Shown here piece by piece: positions 22,006 to 34,800 of a stretch of 64,000 bases of DNA. The notes under the pieces were generated by a model that was not told the DNA's origin, made no database searches, and saw only the letters and a list, made by a program, of their open reading frames with translations. The stretch covers positions 11,336,211-11,400,210 of the forward strand of contig OZ018413.1 of NCBI GenBank assembly GCA_963969595.1, given 5' to 3'. The stretch comes from Neckera pumila. Lineage: Eukaryota; Streptophyta; Bryopsida; Hypnales; Neckeraceae. The first letter of the stretch is position 1. The number at the start of each line of letters is the position of its first letter. The translations under genes and the position numbers were made by a program.

Positions 22006-24593
22006 TTCATGTAATTTCCTAATTTTTGTCTAGTATTTGCTTTAAGCAATCTCCACATTTGGAAATTAATCCCCACATTCAGAAAAATGGGCAAGCACAA
22101 GGATGATTGAGGTAGCGCCAATGATTTTAGGCTAAGGTACAGTTCCTTGTACAAAAGCATAAATAATTCATATGGGATCCATATAAGAAAGTAGGACAAC
22201 AAAAATCCATCTTAGATATTGTAAGATTGACTTTGCTTTTCTCTTATATCCTCTTCTCCAAGGAACAACTTTGTACATGTAATAGTCGTCAAAATGATTA
22301 GAAAACAATGTACCATATCTTCCTACTATAGATTATTATATTTGGCTTTAGATTAGATGTATTTGAAATGAAATCCTCAATCTAATGATTGATTAGAAAA
22401 AATGTGAGCCCTCCAGAGGACTGTTCCGGAGTGACAGACCAAGCTTTTTGACTGTTGGAGTAGTCAACTTTTGCGATTTTCTTTTTTCTTTTTTTCTTTT
22501 ATTAATAAATTTTTTAAGATTAAAAAATATATATATATATTTATTTTTTATTTGTAAATTTTGGTTCTTGTGCCACTGCCTCTGCAGTTTTAGTAGGGCG
22601 GAAATAAGGGAAAAACAATTTTTTGAGCAAAAAAAAAGTAAATTTCAAGGTACCTTGGAGGATTGTATAGCAGCCCTCTAGAGACTTGAAATTTCCTCTA
22701 ATGTTTTGGAAGTATTGCAATCCGCTAAGCATGGATCAATTGGGTATTAGGTCTAAAACTCATCCTTGTCTTCTAGACTATTTGAATAGTGATTAGGTTG
22801 AGGTACCAGTAGCCGATCATTTAAACAATTTGGGAGCAGATTGTGCACAATATGAGGTGATGGAAATTTTTTATATGTAAAAAGATAGGAAATATGGGGA
22901 TAGCAAAAATTTTAAATTTTATTCCCAAAATTGATATTACTATGAATTTTGAGAGCCAAAAAGTACTCTTGACCCATAGCCAACGTCTAAAATCTTCCAA
23001 TTCTAATCATTCAAGAATTACTTTCTCGCTCACTACTTCATGCATTCTACCTCACTACTTCGAGACATATGTTATAATTTTATTAATCTTGACTTTGAAA
23101 ATGACAAAAAACACATTCCAAGTTTGAGTTCCAACCTAAGGTGGGTACTGTACGTGGTTGACAACTGGTGCCTCTACCTTAGTAGTCATTAAGAACAAAT
23201 TATCCCAAATTGTCGAGTCATTCTATACTCCGGCATTATAGCTGCGGCCATTTGCAAGCCACCTCCATATACGTAGATGCTCATATGTCCTACGGGCCTG
23301 TTAAGCATTGCCTCATTATCATGGTTTCTTGCCCAATTTCCAATACTCATATTTCTTCTATGAGGCAATTCATGTTCACACTTCAAATTCCTCACTTCTT
23401 TCTAGATTGTGAATAGTCTGCCTAAAGTGACAACACGTCATATACATATTTTTATTGTGCTCTACTTTGCCCATTACATACTACCAGAATTCCATATCAA
23501 TGACCTATACATTACAAACTTCTATTGTTCTAGACACTGAGTTTACAAACCAAAATGTAGCATTTTCTATAAAAATGCTAATATATCCTACATACGTTTA
23601 TGTAGAACATTGCTCTAACTTTTGAAATTCAAAGAAATGGACACATCTACAAACTTCTTTTATGAAAACTAACACCAGTGTATATCATTTCCAATAACAT
23701 GTGTCTTTACACATTTAACACTTACAACATCCAAGGCATATAGTGTTGATCTTGATTTTCTTACAAACACATATCCCCCTCTTTTACGTGAGCATAGGAG
23801 TGTGAGCCCATGAGCCTAGTATTGGTCATTGATATGGGATTCTACACACCTATATTATAGATATATATACTATAGAAACTGTTTATGATTATAGGATATA
23901 TACTAGCAGTTGGCGCTTGCTTTGCTACTTATAAAGGATATTACTTTCATCAATTTTTCATGTGATAGAATGTAGATAAATAAAGTAACTATGTATAATT
24001 TCTAAAGGAAAATATTGACATCTTCATACAATATTCTTTGAAAATATATATATAGTGCAATAGAAAGTAATTAAGCAAAAATCTTTATATGATAAATTTG
24101 ATTACAAAATAAAAGATTTAAATAATATTTAAGATACTTAAAAGATATTCAAAAGATCCGAATAGTAAATTATAAATATCTTCATAATCATTTGAATATA
24201 TTGCAATCTAGAATATAAAAAAAAGATATATCCAAGTTAAAATTTATACATTAGAATCTTTGCATATTTGGCTATTTGCATACTCTCAAAGAAAAGTGAT
24301 AAATTTTATAAATAGATTTGCATCGAAAGATGCATGCATTGGAATATTCTTCCATTGACTATAAAAGAAAGTAGCAAAATGGCTACAAATATCATCCTAC
24401 CATATTTATTGATATGATATGCTGTCTCGATTGAGCCAATGAAATAATAATGGACACCAAAAAAATGCAGTTGGATGGAAGGGGACGTTGCCGAAGCGTG
24501 CATGAACCCTAAACACGCAGAGTTTGAAACAAACTCTTAACTTTTCCATCCACCTGATCCAGGTGTAAATATATAGGAATCTCCAAGACAATG
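22006..24593. other. AT-rich intergenic DNA with one MITE
   Basis: No gene is recognised. It includes a short AT microsatellite near 22528, a diverged TAAGGTAG-family element at 22791-23180, and unremarkable AT-rich DNA that ends at the 3' side of the Helitron. Confidence 0.6.
22791..23180. mobile_element. TAAGGTAG-family MITE (diverged copy)
   Basis: It aligns by eye along its length with the element at 45955-46356. Shared words include GATAGGAAATATGG, AATCTTCCAATTCT or its close variant, and the right end CTGGTGCCTCTACCTTAG. The left end is degraded. Confidence 0.65.
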
Positions 24594-27500
24594 TCATGTA
24601 AAAACCTCATGATAAACCACATTTTTTAACGTTCCCACGGCATGTGAATTGTCATTAGCAACCTTAATGTTTGCAGGATGTCTACCACAAGACAAAGCCA
24701 CATATAATTGACCATGGCTAAATACTTCATTTCAAAGATAAATGCCGACTCGATTATACAATTGGCCCTGCAATTTATTGATTGTCATTGCAAAAGCACC
24801 AGTGATAGGAAATTGTCTCCAATATAGTGTAAATGGCAAGCGACTATTATTGCAATGATTTGTGATTCTTGGAATCAACACTTCTTGGCCACGATGACGC
24901 CTTTCCACAATTTCACACAATAATACAGATGGAGATACTTGTAACAAACGTAAGCGACTACCATTGCACAAACCTTTTGTCAGATTTAAATTTCTTAGAA
25001 ACATCACATATTGACTACATTTAAGATTTAATTGATAAGGTGGCAAACCACTAAGATGTAGAGAATTTAAAAACTCTACTAGATAATGATGGGCATGTTC
25101 ATCATTTTCGTGAATAAAATCAACGCTAAAACATTGATGCACATCACTAGGCATACGGTCAGTGATTTTACGGTTGATTTCTTGGGCATCATCATTTTGG
25201 ACAACCAAAATTACACGCTCAAAGAAATCAACCGGGTCATCAAAAATTGCATCAATGAGTCCATTTAGAGAATTTTCATGCGCAACCATCTCAACCGGTA
25301 GCTCTACCTCTGAACCGGTTTTGCCTTCACCAATATTTAATAAAAATTATGGAAAATCTGGTTGACTCTGTAAACGTATATTAGTGGTCAAATGAAAATG
25401 TTGCATTAGTGGAAACAAATATGAACGTTGCAAGCAAGCTTCAACAGTTTGCTTACGACCTCCACCTACAATGACAAGCAAAGTTTGGCAAAAATCACCA
25501 CCATATAAAACTACAAGACTGCCATTTGAAGTATCAATACCTTGAATATCTTGCAATGATCGATCTATTGCTTCGATCATAAATCTGTGTCTAGTACAAG
25601 CTTCATCAAGTACAATCAATTGTACTTCAAGCAAACTTTTAGCTAATGATGATTGGGCACTAATTGAACATGTTGATTTTTCATGCAATTGTAATGGAAT
25701 GGCAAGAGAAGAATGTGCTGTTCGTCCTTCTTGCAAAAGACAAGCAGCAATTCCACTTGTTGCCATTACCATACATTTAATACCACGACCCCGAAGATAA
25801 CCTAATATAGTATTATATACAAAAGTCTTGCCGGTACCCCTAGGGCCGTCCAAGAAAAACAACTTACACGGAGGATGAGGTTCTAAAATGGCATTAGTAA
25901 CTGTATTGAAAACAATGCGTTGTTCTTCATTTAGTTTGTTCACGTCTTCTACTATAAAGTTAACATTTAAATTATCTAAGTTATTGTTGTCATTGGCATC
26001 ATCAACAACATCAACAACATTTAAATAACCAAATTCATTCAAATCTTGAATGTCAAAAAAATCTTCAATGCGTTTAGCATTAAATGATAAATGTTCATTA
26101 ATGAACAAAATTGCTTTGCTATAGTGATTTTGATCATTACGCCAGTCATCAAACATAGCGTCAATATGTCTCCTCAACAAACTAAGAGGATCCAATGGTT
26201 GTCCAAACACAAGAAGCGTTGCAAACAATTGTCAAATTTGTCTAGGCAATGCAATGATGGTTGCCTCTTTAAGACAATTGTTCCATTCACCATCATCCTG
26301 TAAAAGTCCTCTTACAATGCAAGCGGCTTTGTACGTTGGATGTACCGTATCTTAAAAACAAAATAGGTCATCAAAGAAAGTTGGTGCCTCAACATAAGTC
26401 AATAACAAACGCAAGTAAATTAATTTGGTACCCATAGGAACCATGTTTATTCTACCGAAAATTTTTATCTTGTGTTGTCTTCTTTCCCACAAATTTTTCT
26501 TTTCATTCCACTTAAAATGTAATGGAAGATTTATGTATCAAAAAAGCATATGATTGCTTTGATTGCCAAAAGCAATCAAGGAACAAATGCAGTGATTGAG
26601 TTCAAAAAACTCTGTAAGTTTGATTTTAGTGTTTTGATCAATCACTGATTGCAAAGATGTTCCTTCTTGGAAGGTAATATATTATTGATTGGGAAGATGA
26701 ATGGGTAAACAACAAATACTATGACTCTTGTTGTTGGTTTCAAAACCAAAGAGCCTCCAACATGCTTCTTGCATGGCGACATAGCGTCCTTCTAAAAATT
26801 CCTTAATTTCATTGATAACTTTATCTGTTTCTACAACGCCGCAATCTGGCCCTTTAAAAATACATTTATGAAGGTATTTCACAGTTTTTACTGAATTGCA
26901 AACCTCTACATTAATATGGCAATTAAAACGGCCTATAAAATATGGATTGTATGGCACAACCCATCGATTGTCCAAATGGACAATTTGACCTCGCGTACGT
27001 TTTTCAATATAGCGACTGTCATTTCGATGACAATACAAAACATAACCATCACCATTCATCTCGGTGATATCTTGAGATTGCATTGGATAATGCTTGGAGC
27101 ATTTTTCATCCTCCATGCATGGACAATTGGGATTATCCAAACCACGTGGACTGTGCATCATGTGCTTAGCAACTGCAGCATAAAGTTGCGGTTGCCTATT
27201 CGAATCTGGAATCTCAATACATACAACTCTATCTACAAGGTCACAATTGTTGACATTGTCTTTCAATCAAAGAAGAATGTGAGCATGAGGGAGACCACGC
27301 TTTTTAAACTCAATATAACAAAAAGCAATTGTCTCTCCCAATACATTTTTCTTTGTGATTTTGTCCATCATTGTTTTTAATTTGAGCTCAAAGACACGTA
27401 CTACAACATCTGGATGATCAGGAGGACTTTGACCTGGTTCAAACTCACCAATGATCTCAGACCAATTTGGATTACATATCATTGTGACAAATAAATCCGG

Positions 27501-28651
27501 TTTGCCTAAAACTTTAACTAAGACCATACTATCGTGAAAGAGTTTCTGCATGTATCGAGAAGATCCAATGAATGTTGCAGGTAAAACAATGCGACGCTCA
27601 ATGCGTCCTGCACTGTCGTCGTGCATAGCATCTACAATGCTCTACTAACATTCTGCTCGAAGTTCTGCTTGATGATGTCTAATGAAAAGCAAGTTTTCAT
27701 ATTCTACACGCAAATATTGATCTACTACATATTATTGGAATAATCTACCGGCCCTATATAGTACATTAGATTCGGGTCGCTTATGAAGCATATATTGGAC
27801 AAATGATATTAAAGTCGCCCCAGTATTTGCTTTGAAAGTGGATGACCACCCGCATCAACCATTCGGAAACAACAAAGGGTAGGATAAAGCATCATAAGTT
27901 GAATCAATTTCCCTTATCCGATGTAAACCTCTACCATGTTGGTGAAAAACAATATCTTGATCGGATTCTAAATGTTGTCCATCAAGAACAATAGCAACAA
28001 CCTCTGGAACCACAAGTCAATTGTATCGACGATGATGTTCACCGGCAAGAGTCTCACCGGAGGTACGGAGTCTCATGTTATGTCCTCCCAAAAGAACATG
28101 AGGTGAAGATTTAAACCCACGAATCAATGCATTGATTGATTCTAAAACCTCTTGGATGTTATTAATGGTCTCACGATCAACGAGACGATCAAGATCATCA
28201 AAAATTTCTAAGCGACAATTGGTTTGTAAATCATCATCATCAAAATAATTTTGTGCAAATCTTGCACCATAATCTATTTCGGGTTCTAAATCTCCAAGTG
28301 ATGGCATAACTCTCCATTTACACGAAAAGTATATATTCCTCGACTTTCGGCCTGGCTAGATTGAAATTTACTACGCATACTTGTAAACGCAAATGCTTGA
28401 TTATATTTTCTAATGGATTTAAGAAATCCTCTAAAATTGGGTGTAATACCCATAATAAATTCATTGAGCATCGGATGAACAACAGGATGGCTAACATTTT
28501 CACTAGCAACTTTGCCATTGTAACAACAAATTGTTGCTTTTTGTTTCCTAAAACAAAATGCTAAACATTTCGGACATTGGATAGACATAGATCCATTACT
28601 ATCAATGTCAACATCTACATAGTCATCGATTGTAAACAAAGTCCGAGCCAT
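24594..28651 (-). mobile_element. Helitron, inactivated Rep-helicase coding region
   Basis: Read on the minus strand. The N-terminal zinc-finger region (28651-28286, CPKC then a CC pair) is followed after a frameshift by 28307-28017. A segment with PEVVAIVLDGQ and YPLLFPNG then ends in a stop near 27840. The Rep domain (27626-26682) has the HUH-type GLPHAHILL, NRWVVPYNPYF and KYLHKCIFKGPD. The Pif1-like helicase (26228-24594) has Walker A GPRGTGKT, Walker B LIVLDEA, GGDFCQ, GLCNGSRLRLL, INKLQGQL and the terminal HGQLYVALS. An autonomous Helitron encodes one rolling-circle transposase of about 1400 residues; this one is split by many stops (TAA at 25347-25349, a TGA after VGIYL near 24730) and at least one frameshift near 28295. 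The second catalytic tyrosine of the Y2 motif reads Cys. The outer 5'-TC and 3'-CTRR ends were not located. Confidence 0.9.
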
Positions 28652-28904
28652 AGTCTACAAAAGATGACAATCTTAAATCCTAAAACTTATACTTTAGAAT
28701 GTAGAAACTTTTCAAATCACAAAAAGAAAATGGGTTTAAAATTGCACCTATATAACTTATACTCCAAAAGTATACACCGTTTGAATATGCTCCATTTTAT
28801 TCCAAATTTTCTGTCTCCTAACATCCATAACACATCAACATATATTCAACAACAAAATTTTGGATGTTAGCATCAATTTCAAAATTTAAGCCAAATTTGG
28901 CTAA
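28652..28904. other. Helitron 5' flank
   Basis: AT-rich sequence next to the Helitron coding region and before the tandem array; it may be part of the element. No gene is seen. Confidence 0.4.
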
Positions 28905-29760
28905 ATTGATCAAATTCAAATTAATGTGCATCAAATTGATCAAACCATTGAAATTATATTCAATTGTTTATGTTTGCATCAAAAAATCTTAAAGTTATTC
29001 AAATTTGATTCTAAATAGGACAAACTACTGACATTAATTAACATTGCGTTAATAACATTTGACTAATATTGTTCAAATGAAACTTATCTTTCCCAAATTA
29101 GATCAAATGATGTTCAAATTGCTCAAATTAGGTCAAATTGTTGACATCAAGCTCAAATTAGATTACATTAATTTAATTGTTCATATTAAGCTCAAATTGT
29201 TGATAATATGCTCAAATTAGGTCAAAGTGCTCCAAATTACACTTAAATTGCTCACATTAAACTCAAATTAGATTACATTGCTCATATTAAGCTCAAATTG
29301 CTCACATTAGATCAAATTGTTGACATTAAGCTCAAATGAGATTACATTACTCCAAATTACATTCAAATTGCTCACATTAAGTCAAATTGTTGACATAAAG
29401 CTCAAATTAGATTACATTGCTCCAAGTTACATTTAAATTGCTCACATTACACTCAAATTGTTGACATAAAGCTCAAATTAGGTCAAATTACGTTACATTG
29501 CTCCAAATTACACTCAAATTGCTCACATTAAGCTCAAATTAGGTCAAATTAGGTTACATTGCTCCAAATTACATTCAAATTGCTCACATATCACTCAAAT
29601 TGTTCACATTAAGCTCAAATTGTTGACATAAAGCTCAAATTAGGATACATTGCTCCAATTACACTCAAATTGCTCACATTAGGTCAAATTGTTGAAATTA
29701 AACTCAATTTAGATCAAATTGCTCACAAATTGCTCAAATGAAGCTTATACTACTCACCTT
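28905..29760. repeat. AT-rich degenerate tandem array
   Basis: Words such as GCTCAAATTAG, TTGCTCACATTA, TTGTTGACAT and ACATTGCTCCAAATTACA recur many times at irregular spacings with small changes. This is a degenerate minisatellite built from short modules rather than a clean single period. It begins just upstream of the Helitron coding region, on the side where the element's 5' end would lie. Confidence 0.85.
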
Positions 29761-30845
29761 AGATTAAAACGCACCAAGAATGCTTCAAGAATGCTCCAAG
29801 AATATTCCAATTGCTCTAATTTGGGTTTAAATACATCAATCTCTTGTGTTAGATTAGATTGAAACTCAAATGACATTCAAATTTTTCAAATGAAACTCAA
29901 TGTTCAAACCACCATTCTATATATGAACTCCAAATTTGCTCAAAACAAATGTAAAGAAGATACCTTGGAGGTATTGTTGAGCTCAAGAACACCACCACTT
30001 GATCAATTTCTTCCTTTACAACCAATGGTGACTAAAATTGAAGAATTGAAATGCAAATTTCTCAAATTGCAAAGACTTTGTGAATACTTTGTTGTGGAAA
30101 TCAAAATTGCTTCAATCTCAAAAAAGTTTCAAATCATTTGATAGTAAGAACAAAACATTAGAATCGAGAATACTCAAAGCTTAGAAAATCATAGAATCGT
30201 AGAAGTGAAATGAAGTGTGAAGCCAAGAAAACCTAAACCTTCATAATATCATTGTACCTTTGTAATGTCACATTTTTACACTGTGTGATATTACAGAGGC
30301 GCAGTGGCCGTTGAAACTCTGCAATATCACACAGTGTAAAAATGTGACATTACAGAGGACCTTGTGATTTTAGTAGTAGAATGTTAAATATATTCATACT
30401 ATAGGTGTTTATGATACAAACACCTTCTATAGTGTGTAGTATCTATATTATAGGTACGTATATTGTAGGCTCAATGCTCACAAGCTTGCGTTCTTGGGTT
30501 CACATACTAGCATTGTTGAAATTTCTTGTAGGCATTTGGAAGGTTGGGAGAAAATATTGAATATCCAATCTTCTTATTTCTCCATTTGGAATATAATGAA
30601 ATCCAACTACATTGAAGAAAGCTATATACGACATAGGCTCCTGAAAAAATTGAAAATTCAAATTATAATGTATGGTCCAAGAATTCATAAGTGCAATGTT
30701 GAAATACAAGGAAAAAAAGATGATGCCATCATTAATTTGTAGCTCTTGGTGAGACACAAATAAATTCCTTGCATGGCCTCAAATCCTTAAAAAGATGAAG
30801 ATCATGGAAGCACCAAGCTGAAAAGGCTAATAGTATATTCACACT
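29761..30845. other. AT-rich DNA with a long hairpin
   Basis: No gene is recognised. Short frames at 29890-30141 and 30494-30742 have no family character. The hairpin at 30257-30358 is listed separately. Confidence 0.55.
30257..30358. repeat. 42-bp-arm hairpin
   Basis: The arms 30257-30298 and 30317-30358 are reverse complements over 42 bases with two mismatches. The loop is 18 bases and GC-rich (GCGCAGTGGCCGTTGAAA). This could be a very short MITE or a small-RNA hairpin precursor. No target duplication is clear. Confidence 0.85.
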
Positions 30846-32344
30846 TTTGACCTCTTAGAGGACCATTGTCCTTTCGGGGGACATATGGAAATTTCAGGCA
30901 GGTACCTATGAGCTAAAATTTTGTTCTGATTTTTTGAAATTTTTTGTGAAGTAGAAAAATTGATTAGCTTTGTAAAAATATTTTTTTTGCAATTGGTGAC
31001 CGTGAACGAAAGTTAGGCCCCAAACAGCTCGGAACTTAGAAGGGGGTGGAGAGGGGGCACCAAAAAAAATTTCAAAAGTTTTAATTAAATTTTTTTTTTC
31101 TCAAAGATTATATCTTTGTCTACCTGGAAAGCTTTGATCCATTCCATTTGGATTGTTATGAGAAAGTTAGACAATCTTGTTTTTCGGGCAATTAAAGCAT
31201 TTTCTTGAAAAAATAACTTGTAGGATTCATTTCTGAATGCAATTTTTACAATTTTTCAAAAACAAAATACCACATGGTTTAGTTTGCTTGCTAGAACAAT
31301 CTCACCATTGTAATTAGTTAATTTTAATTCCATTTTAGAGATACTAATAATTTAGATTTTCCTTCTATATTGTACCTACTTCTATTTAACAATTTTTTGA
31401 AGTATGACTTTCAATTTTCCACTATAAAGATTTAACTTCTAAATGCCTGAGGCACCAAATGTTGGTGTCAACAAAACTTTGAGGTTAAATAAGACCCAAT
31501 TAAGTTTCTATTTTGAGTATTTTAAATAAACTGGTTCTACTTTTTGACAAATTCTTGACAAATTCTTTTTGATGTCTAGTTTTAACATCAAAAATCCGAT
31601 TTTGAAAATAAATGATTGTGCAAGGGTATCCATTGCAGTTCTAATTTTTTGTAGTGTTGAGGGCTCTTGAAAATGAGCCTCAAATACACTACATCTTGGA
31701 GAAAAAAAACATTAGTAATTCATTTAACAAAATTGTATAATAGATTTTGAAAAACCATAAATTGATTCTTCAACCTCATATTTTTTTAGTGATCAATTTT
31801 TTAGATTTGATAGGCAAAAAAAGCTGAAATTTTTTCATAGTTTTAGCACCCTCATGATTAAACATTATAATCTTTTAGTCTTTAAATGATGTTGTTATGC
31901 TTTGTTTGCCTATGTAAATTCTAGCATGTCTAGTTTGAATTTGTACGGTTACAATTAAAAAAATTGATTCAACTTATCAAAATGTTGGCTTTTTATTCAA
32001 TTTAGAGCAAATTCCAAGAAGCTCAAAACAGATCTTGGGCATTTAGGGATTAAAGCTCAAAACCTTGTAGTGCAAAACATGAAAGTTAAGTGAAGGTTCA
32101 AAGTCAAATAATTTCGTCTTGCAATGTGCTGAAAAACTAGATTTTTTCATTTTAAACGCAGATATCTTGCAATTTATGTAGTCAAAAAGTTTGAAAGTTT
32201 TTCCACATATTCTTATATTAGTTAGGTGTAAGATCCTACGATTAGATGTGCAAAAAAAAAATCAAATTTTCTTACTCTTTCCTATAGAATGGTAGTTTTG
32301 AATGTTTTTTGGCATAGAAAAAGCCTTGGTCCTTTAGGGTTTAA
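30846..32344. mobile_element. TTAA-family element carrying a nested element
   Basis: The right end reads TTGGTCCTTTAGGGTTTAA. The left end is eroded (CCTCTTAGAGGACCATTGTCC appears near 30850). The interior matches the 927-bp element at 58911 on both sides of a 622-bp insertion at 31432-32053. Confidence 0.7.
31432..32053. mobile_element. TTAA-family element (CTAAATGCC type), nested
   Basis: The left end is TTAACTTCTAAATGCCTGAG. The right end, read inward, is TTAATCCCTAAATGCCCAAG. It is closely related to 39603-40252 and is inserted in the element at 30846. TTAA occurs at both borders, consistent with a TTAA target duplication. Confidence 0.78.
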
Positions 32345-32462
32345 TTTGAAGTCGATGGAGTGATTGATAAGGCATTGCAAGTACTAGCATCTCATTGTGT
32401 AGGAATTAAGTTTGCCATGATAGTTGCACTCTAGCTTAGGAAAGGGAAAACTTTCGTGCGTA

Positions 32463-32603
32463 TAAGGTAGTATGCTCTTAAAGCGACCATTTAAGCCTAC
32501 CTAACTCATCAATGACAATAGAACATACTTCAAGCAACATGTCAATCCTTCCTAGATAGGGGTCGCAATTAGAACACGGTTGGTTTTAGGTGTAGTTACC
32601 TTA
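32463..32603 (+). repeat. 141-bp inverted repeat, left arm
   Basis: It starts TAAGGTAGTATG and ends GTAGTTACCTTA. The reverse complement lies at 33451-33591 with equal length and roughly nine tenths identity by eye. Because each arm itself begins TAAGGTA and ends TACCTTA, the arms may be two inverted copies of a 141-bp MITE or the long terminal repeats of one 1.13-kb element. Confidence 0.8.
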
Positions 32604-33151
32604 ATTTAATATACATCGTCCTTGAATCTTGTACTTCTTTTCAAATGCTGCGCATGCTACCCTAACAACTTTGCAACTCAATTGTATCAAAGTCAGCAGA
32701 AGTGCTGTCAATTGTTGCTCAGTAGAATTGAATGTGCTATTTTCCAATTTAGGTATTTCTTATCCAATATTCCAACAATGTGCTCGACAGCGATCTCAGA
32801 ATGGGTTCAGGGTTTTTAGTCAAATGCTCATTTTTGGAAGATTTTATTTGAATTTACATTGAGGGCATGAAAAAATTAAGTAGAAATCGAGCGAAATTTA
32901 GCCAGTTTTGGGATTGTTGGTGCTCGACTTACCAATATAATGTTTTATGATCTTTGTACAGATGGAATTTGATAGTACTGTACCTGTAAATATGCTGTAG
33001 AGGGGTAGGAGGATGAAGGAAAGTAGCCGCAATTCTGACTTTTTTTTCCCTTCTAAATGCTTGTTTTGCTAAATTCAGTAAAACAAAATCCTATCCATAT
33101 TTTCTTCTTCCTCGTTGATGATACTCTTGAAAACTTTTGAGCTTGCTGAAT

Positions 33152-33381
33152 TTAACCCATAAAGGTCGACGCGGACGAAAAAAGTCCGATGAATGACAAG
33201 AGAAATCTCTTGTACAAGACAGAAATACAACTATTCATCCTTGGAAGTAGGGGTGGAAAGGGGAAATCCTCTACAGTGTTTTGACTTCCAATGAGAGGTT
33301 TTGGAATTTTATATACCCATGATTCCCACGGTATCAAAATGCATGATTTTCACAATCACCCGTCCGTCCTTTAAGGGTTAA
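33152..33381. mobile_element. TTAA-family element, 230 bp
   Basis: The left end is TTAACCCATAAAGGTCGACG. The right end, read inward, is TTAACCCTTAAAGGACGGAC. It lies between the two 141-bp inverted arms. Confidence 0.65.
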
Positions 33382-33450
33382 GAAGTGAGAGTTTCACTGT
33401 TTGGTAGCCAACCTCAGTATCGAAGAGCACAATGTAGGACCTCATCAATG

Positions 33451-33591
33451 TAAGGTAACTACAGCTAAAACCAACCATGTTCTAATTGTGACCCCTATCT
33501 AGGAAGGACTAACATGTTGCTTGAAGTATGTTCTACTGTCAATGATGAGTTAGGTAGGCTTAAATGGTCGCTTTAAGAGCATACTACCTTA
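33451..33591 (-). repeat. 141-bp inverted repeat, right arm
   Basis: Reverse-complement partner of 32463-32603; see that entry. The two arms enclose 847 bases, which include the 230-bp TTAA element. Confidence 0.8.
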
Positions 33592-33849
33592 AATGGTTCA
33601 AATCTCCACACTTTGAACTCTGTTTGCACTCCCCTTCCGCACTGGCATGCATTTGTAATTTTACTTTAAAAAAAAGAGGAACAATCCCACACCAATTTTT
33701 TTCTCCATATCATCATATAAGCCCAGGTAAAGCTACCCTTAATATGATTGGATGAAAAGAATGAATTCTACATCCTCCAATAGGCTTGTAATGTCATCCA
33801 AAATCTATACTTTGGCTCTTTCAATGTTCAAGATGCTGTGGAAAGAAAC

Positions 33850-34676
33850 ATTTTTGGAAAAATGTAACTGTAGGATCTAGTACACTAGTTCAAGATGCTG
33901 TGGAAAAAGTTTCAGAATTTTCCACCGTGTGGATTGTAAGATAATAGCGTTTGACAAAAATTCTTTTTTTGTCCTTGCAAAAATCCGGGCAACTGCACTT
34001 TATAAGGTCACATTTATATGAAAAATGTCCAAAATGGTGGTTATTCTTTTGTCAAAGCAAGTTGGCTACATGTTTGAAAAATTTCAGATCATTTGAAATT
34101 GTAAAACATATAGGAAAAAATAGTAAGTAGAAAGAGGTAGAGAATGATTTAGAACACTAAATTGTTAAGGAATTGCTATTGATATGGAATTGAAAAATGC
34201 CAATTTCAACGGCTATAATGTTGTAATAAACAATTTACACCCAATGTTTTTATTTTTTTTCAAAAATAATGGAAAGTGAGTTAAATAAAGGTTTTCAAAG
34301 TTTATGTAGAGATTCCATAACTACCTTCAAACTAAGAATCTTTGTAACTTTTGACTCATTAATAAAAATGGAATGATTCAAAGCTTCCTGCATATATATA
34401 AATCTAAAGTTAAAAAATTTACTTTTTTAAAAAGGTGATTTTTAAAGAAGTTTTTTGAGCTGCCCAAACTACCTGCCGACCAATGAAAATGACGTATCAT
34501 CCAATAATTTTTTTACCATGTAGTCAACTCTTATGAAAATTGTTGGGCCTTAAAGCTACTCCTTGGGCACATCTTGTGTGAAAATTTCAAAGAAAAAAAA
34601 TAAAAATTCTGCTTGTAGTGAGCTGACCAAAATCGCTATGTTTTCAAAAAATGGTGCTTGGTCCTTTAGGGGTTAA
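33850..34676. mobile_element. TTAA-family element, truncated at left
   Basis: The right end is TTGGTCCTTTAGGGGTTAA. The body is the reverse complement of the 21078 element (for example CCTTGCAAAAATCCGGGCAA against its counterpart). The left terminus is missing or rearranged: TTCAAGATGCTGTGGAAA occurs twice near 33826 and 33889. Confidence 0.65.
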
Positions 34677-34683
34677 ACTACCT

Positions 34684-34800
34684 TGGGTGATGGCTAGGTT
34701 GTAGGGACTTTCGATGGAATCCATGAGGTTCCCAGTTCAACTCCCCATGCTAACATTGCTCGCATGGGATTCTTTTGTGTTGGCGCACGAGGAGTTGTTG
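34684..34800 (+). repeat. Possible tRNA-derived SINE head
   Basis: TGGCTAGGTTGTAGG resembles a Pol III A box, and about 35 bases later AGTTCAACTCC resembles a B box. The spacing suits a tRNA-like head. No cloverleaf was confirmed and no 3' tail was found, so this is tentative. Confidence 0.3.
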
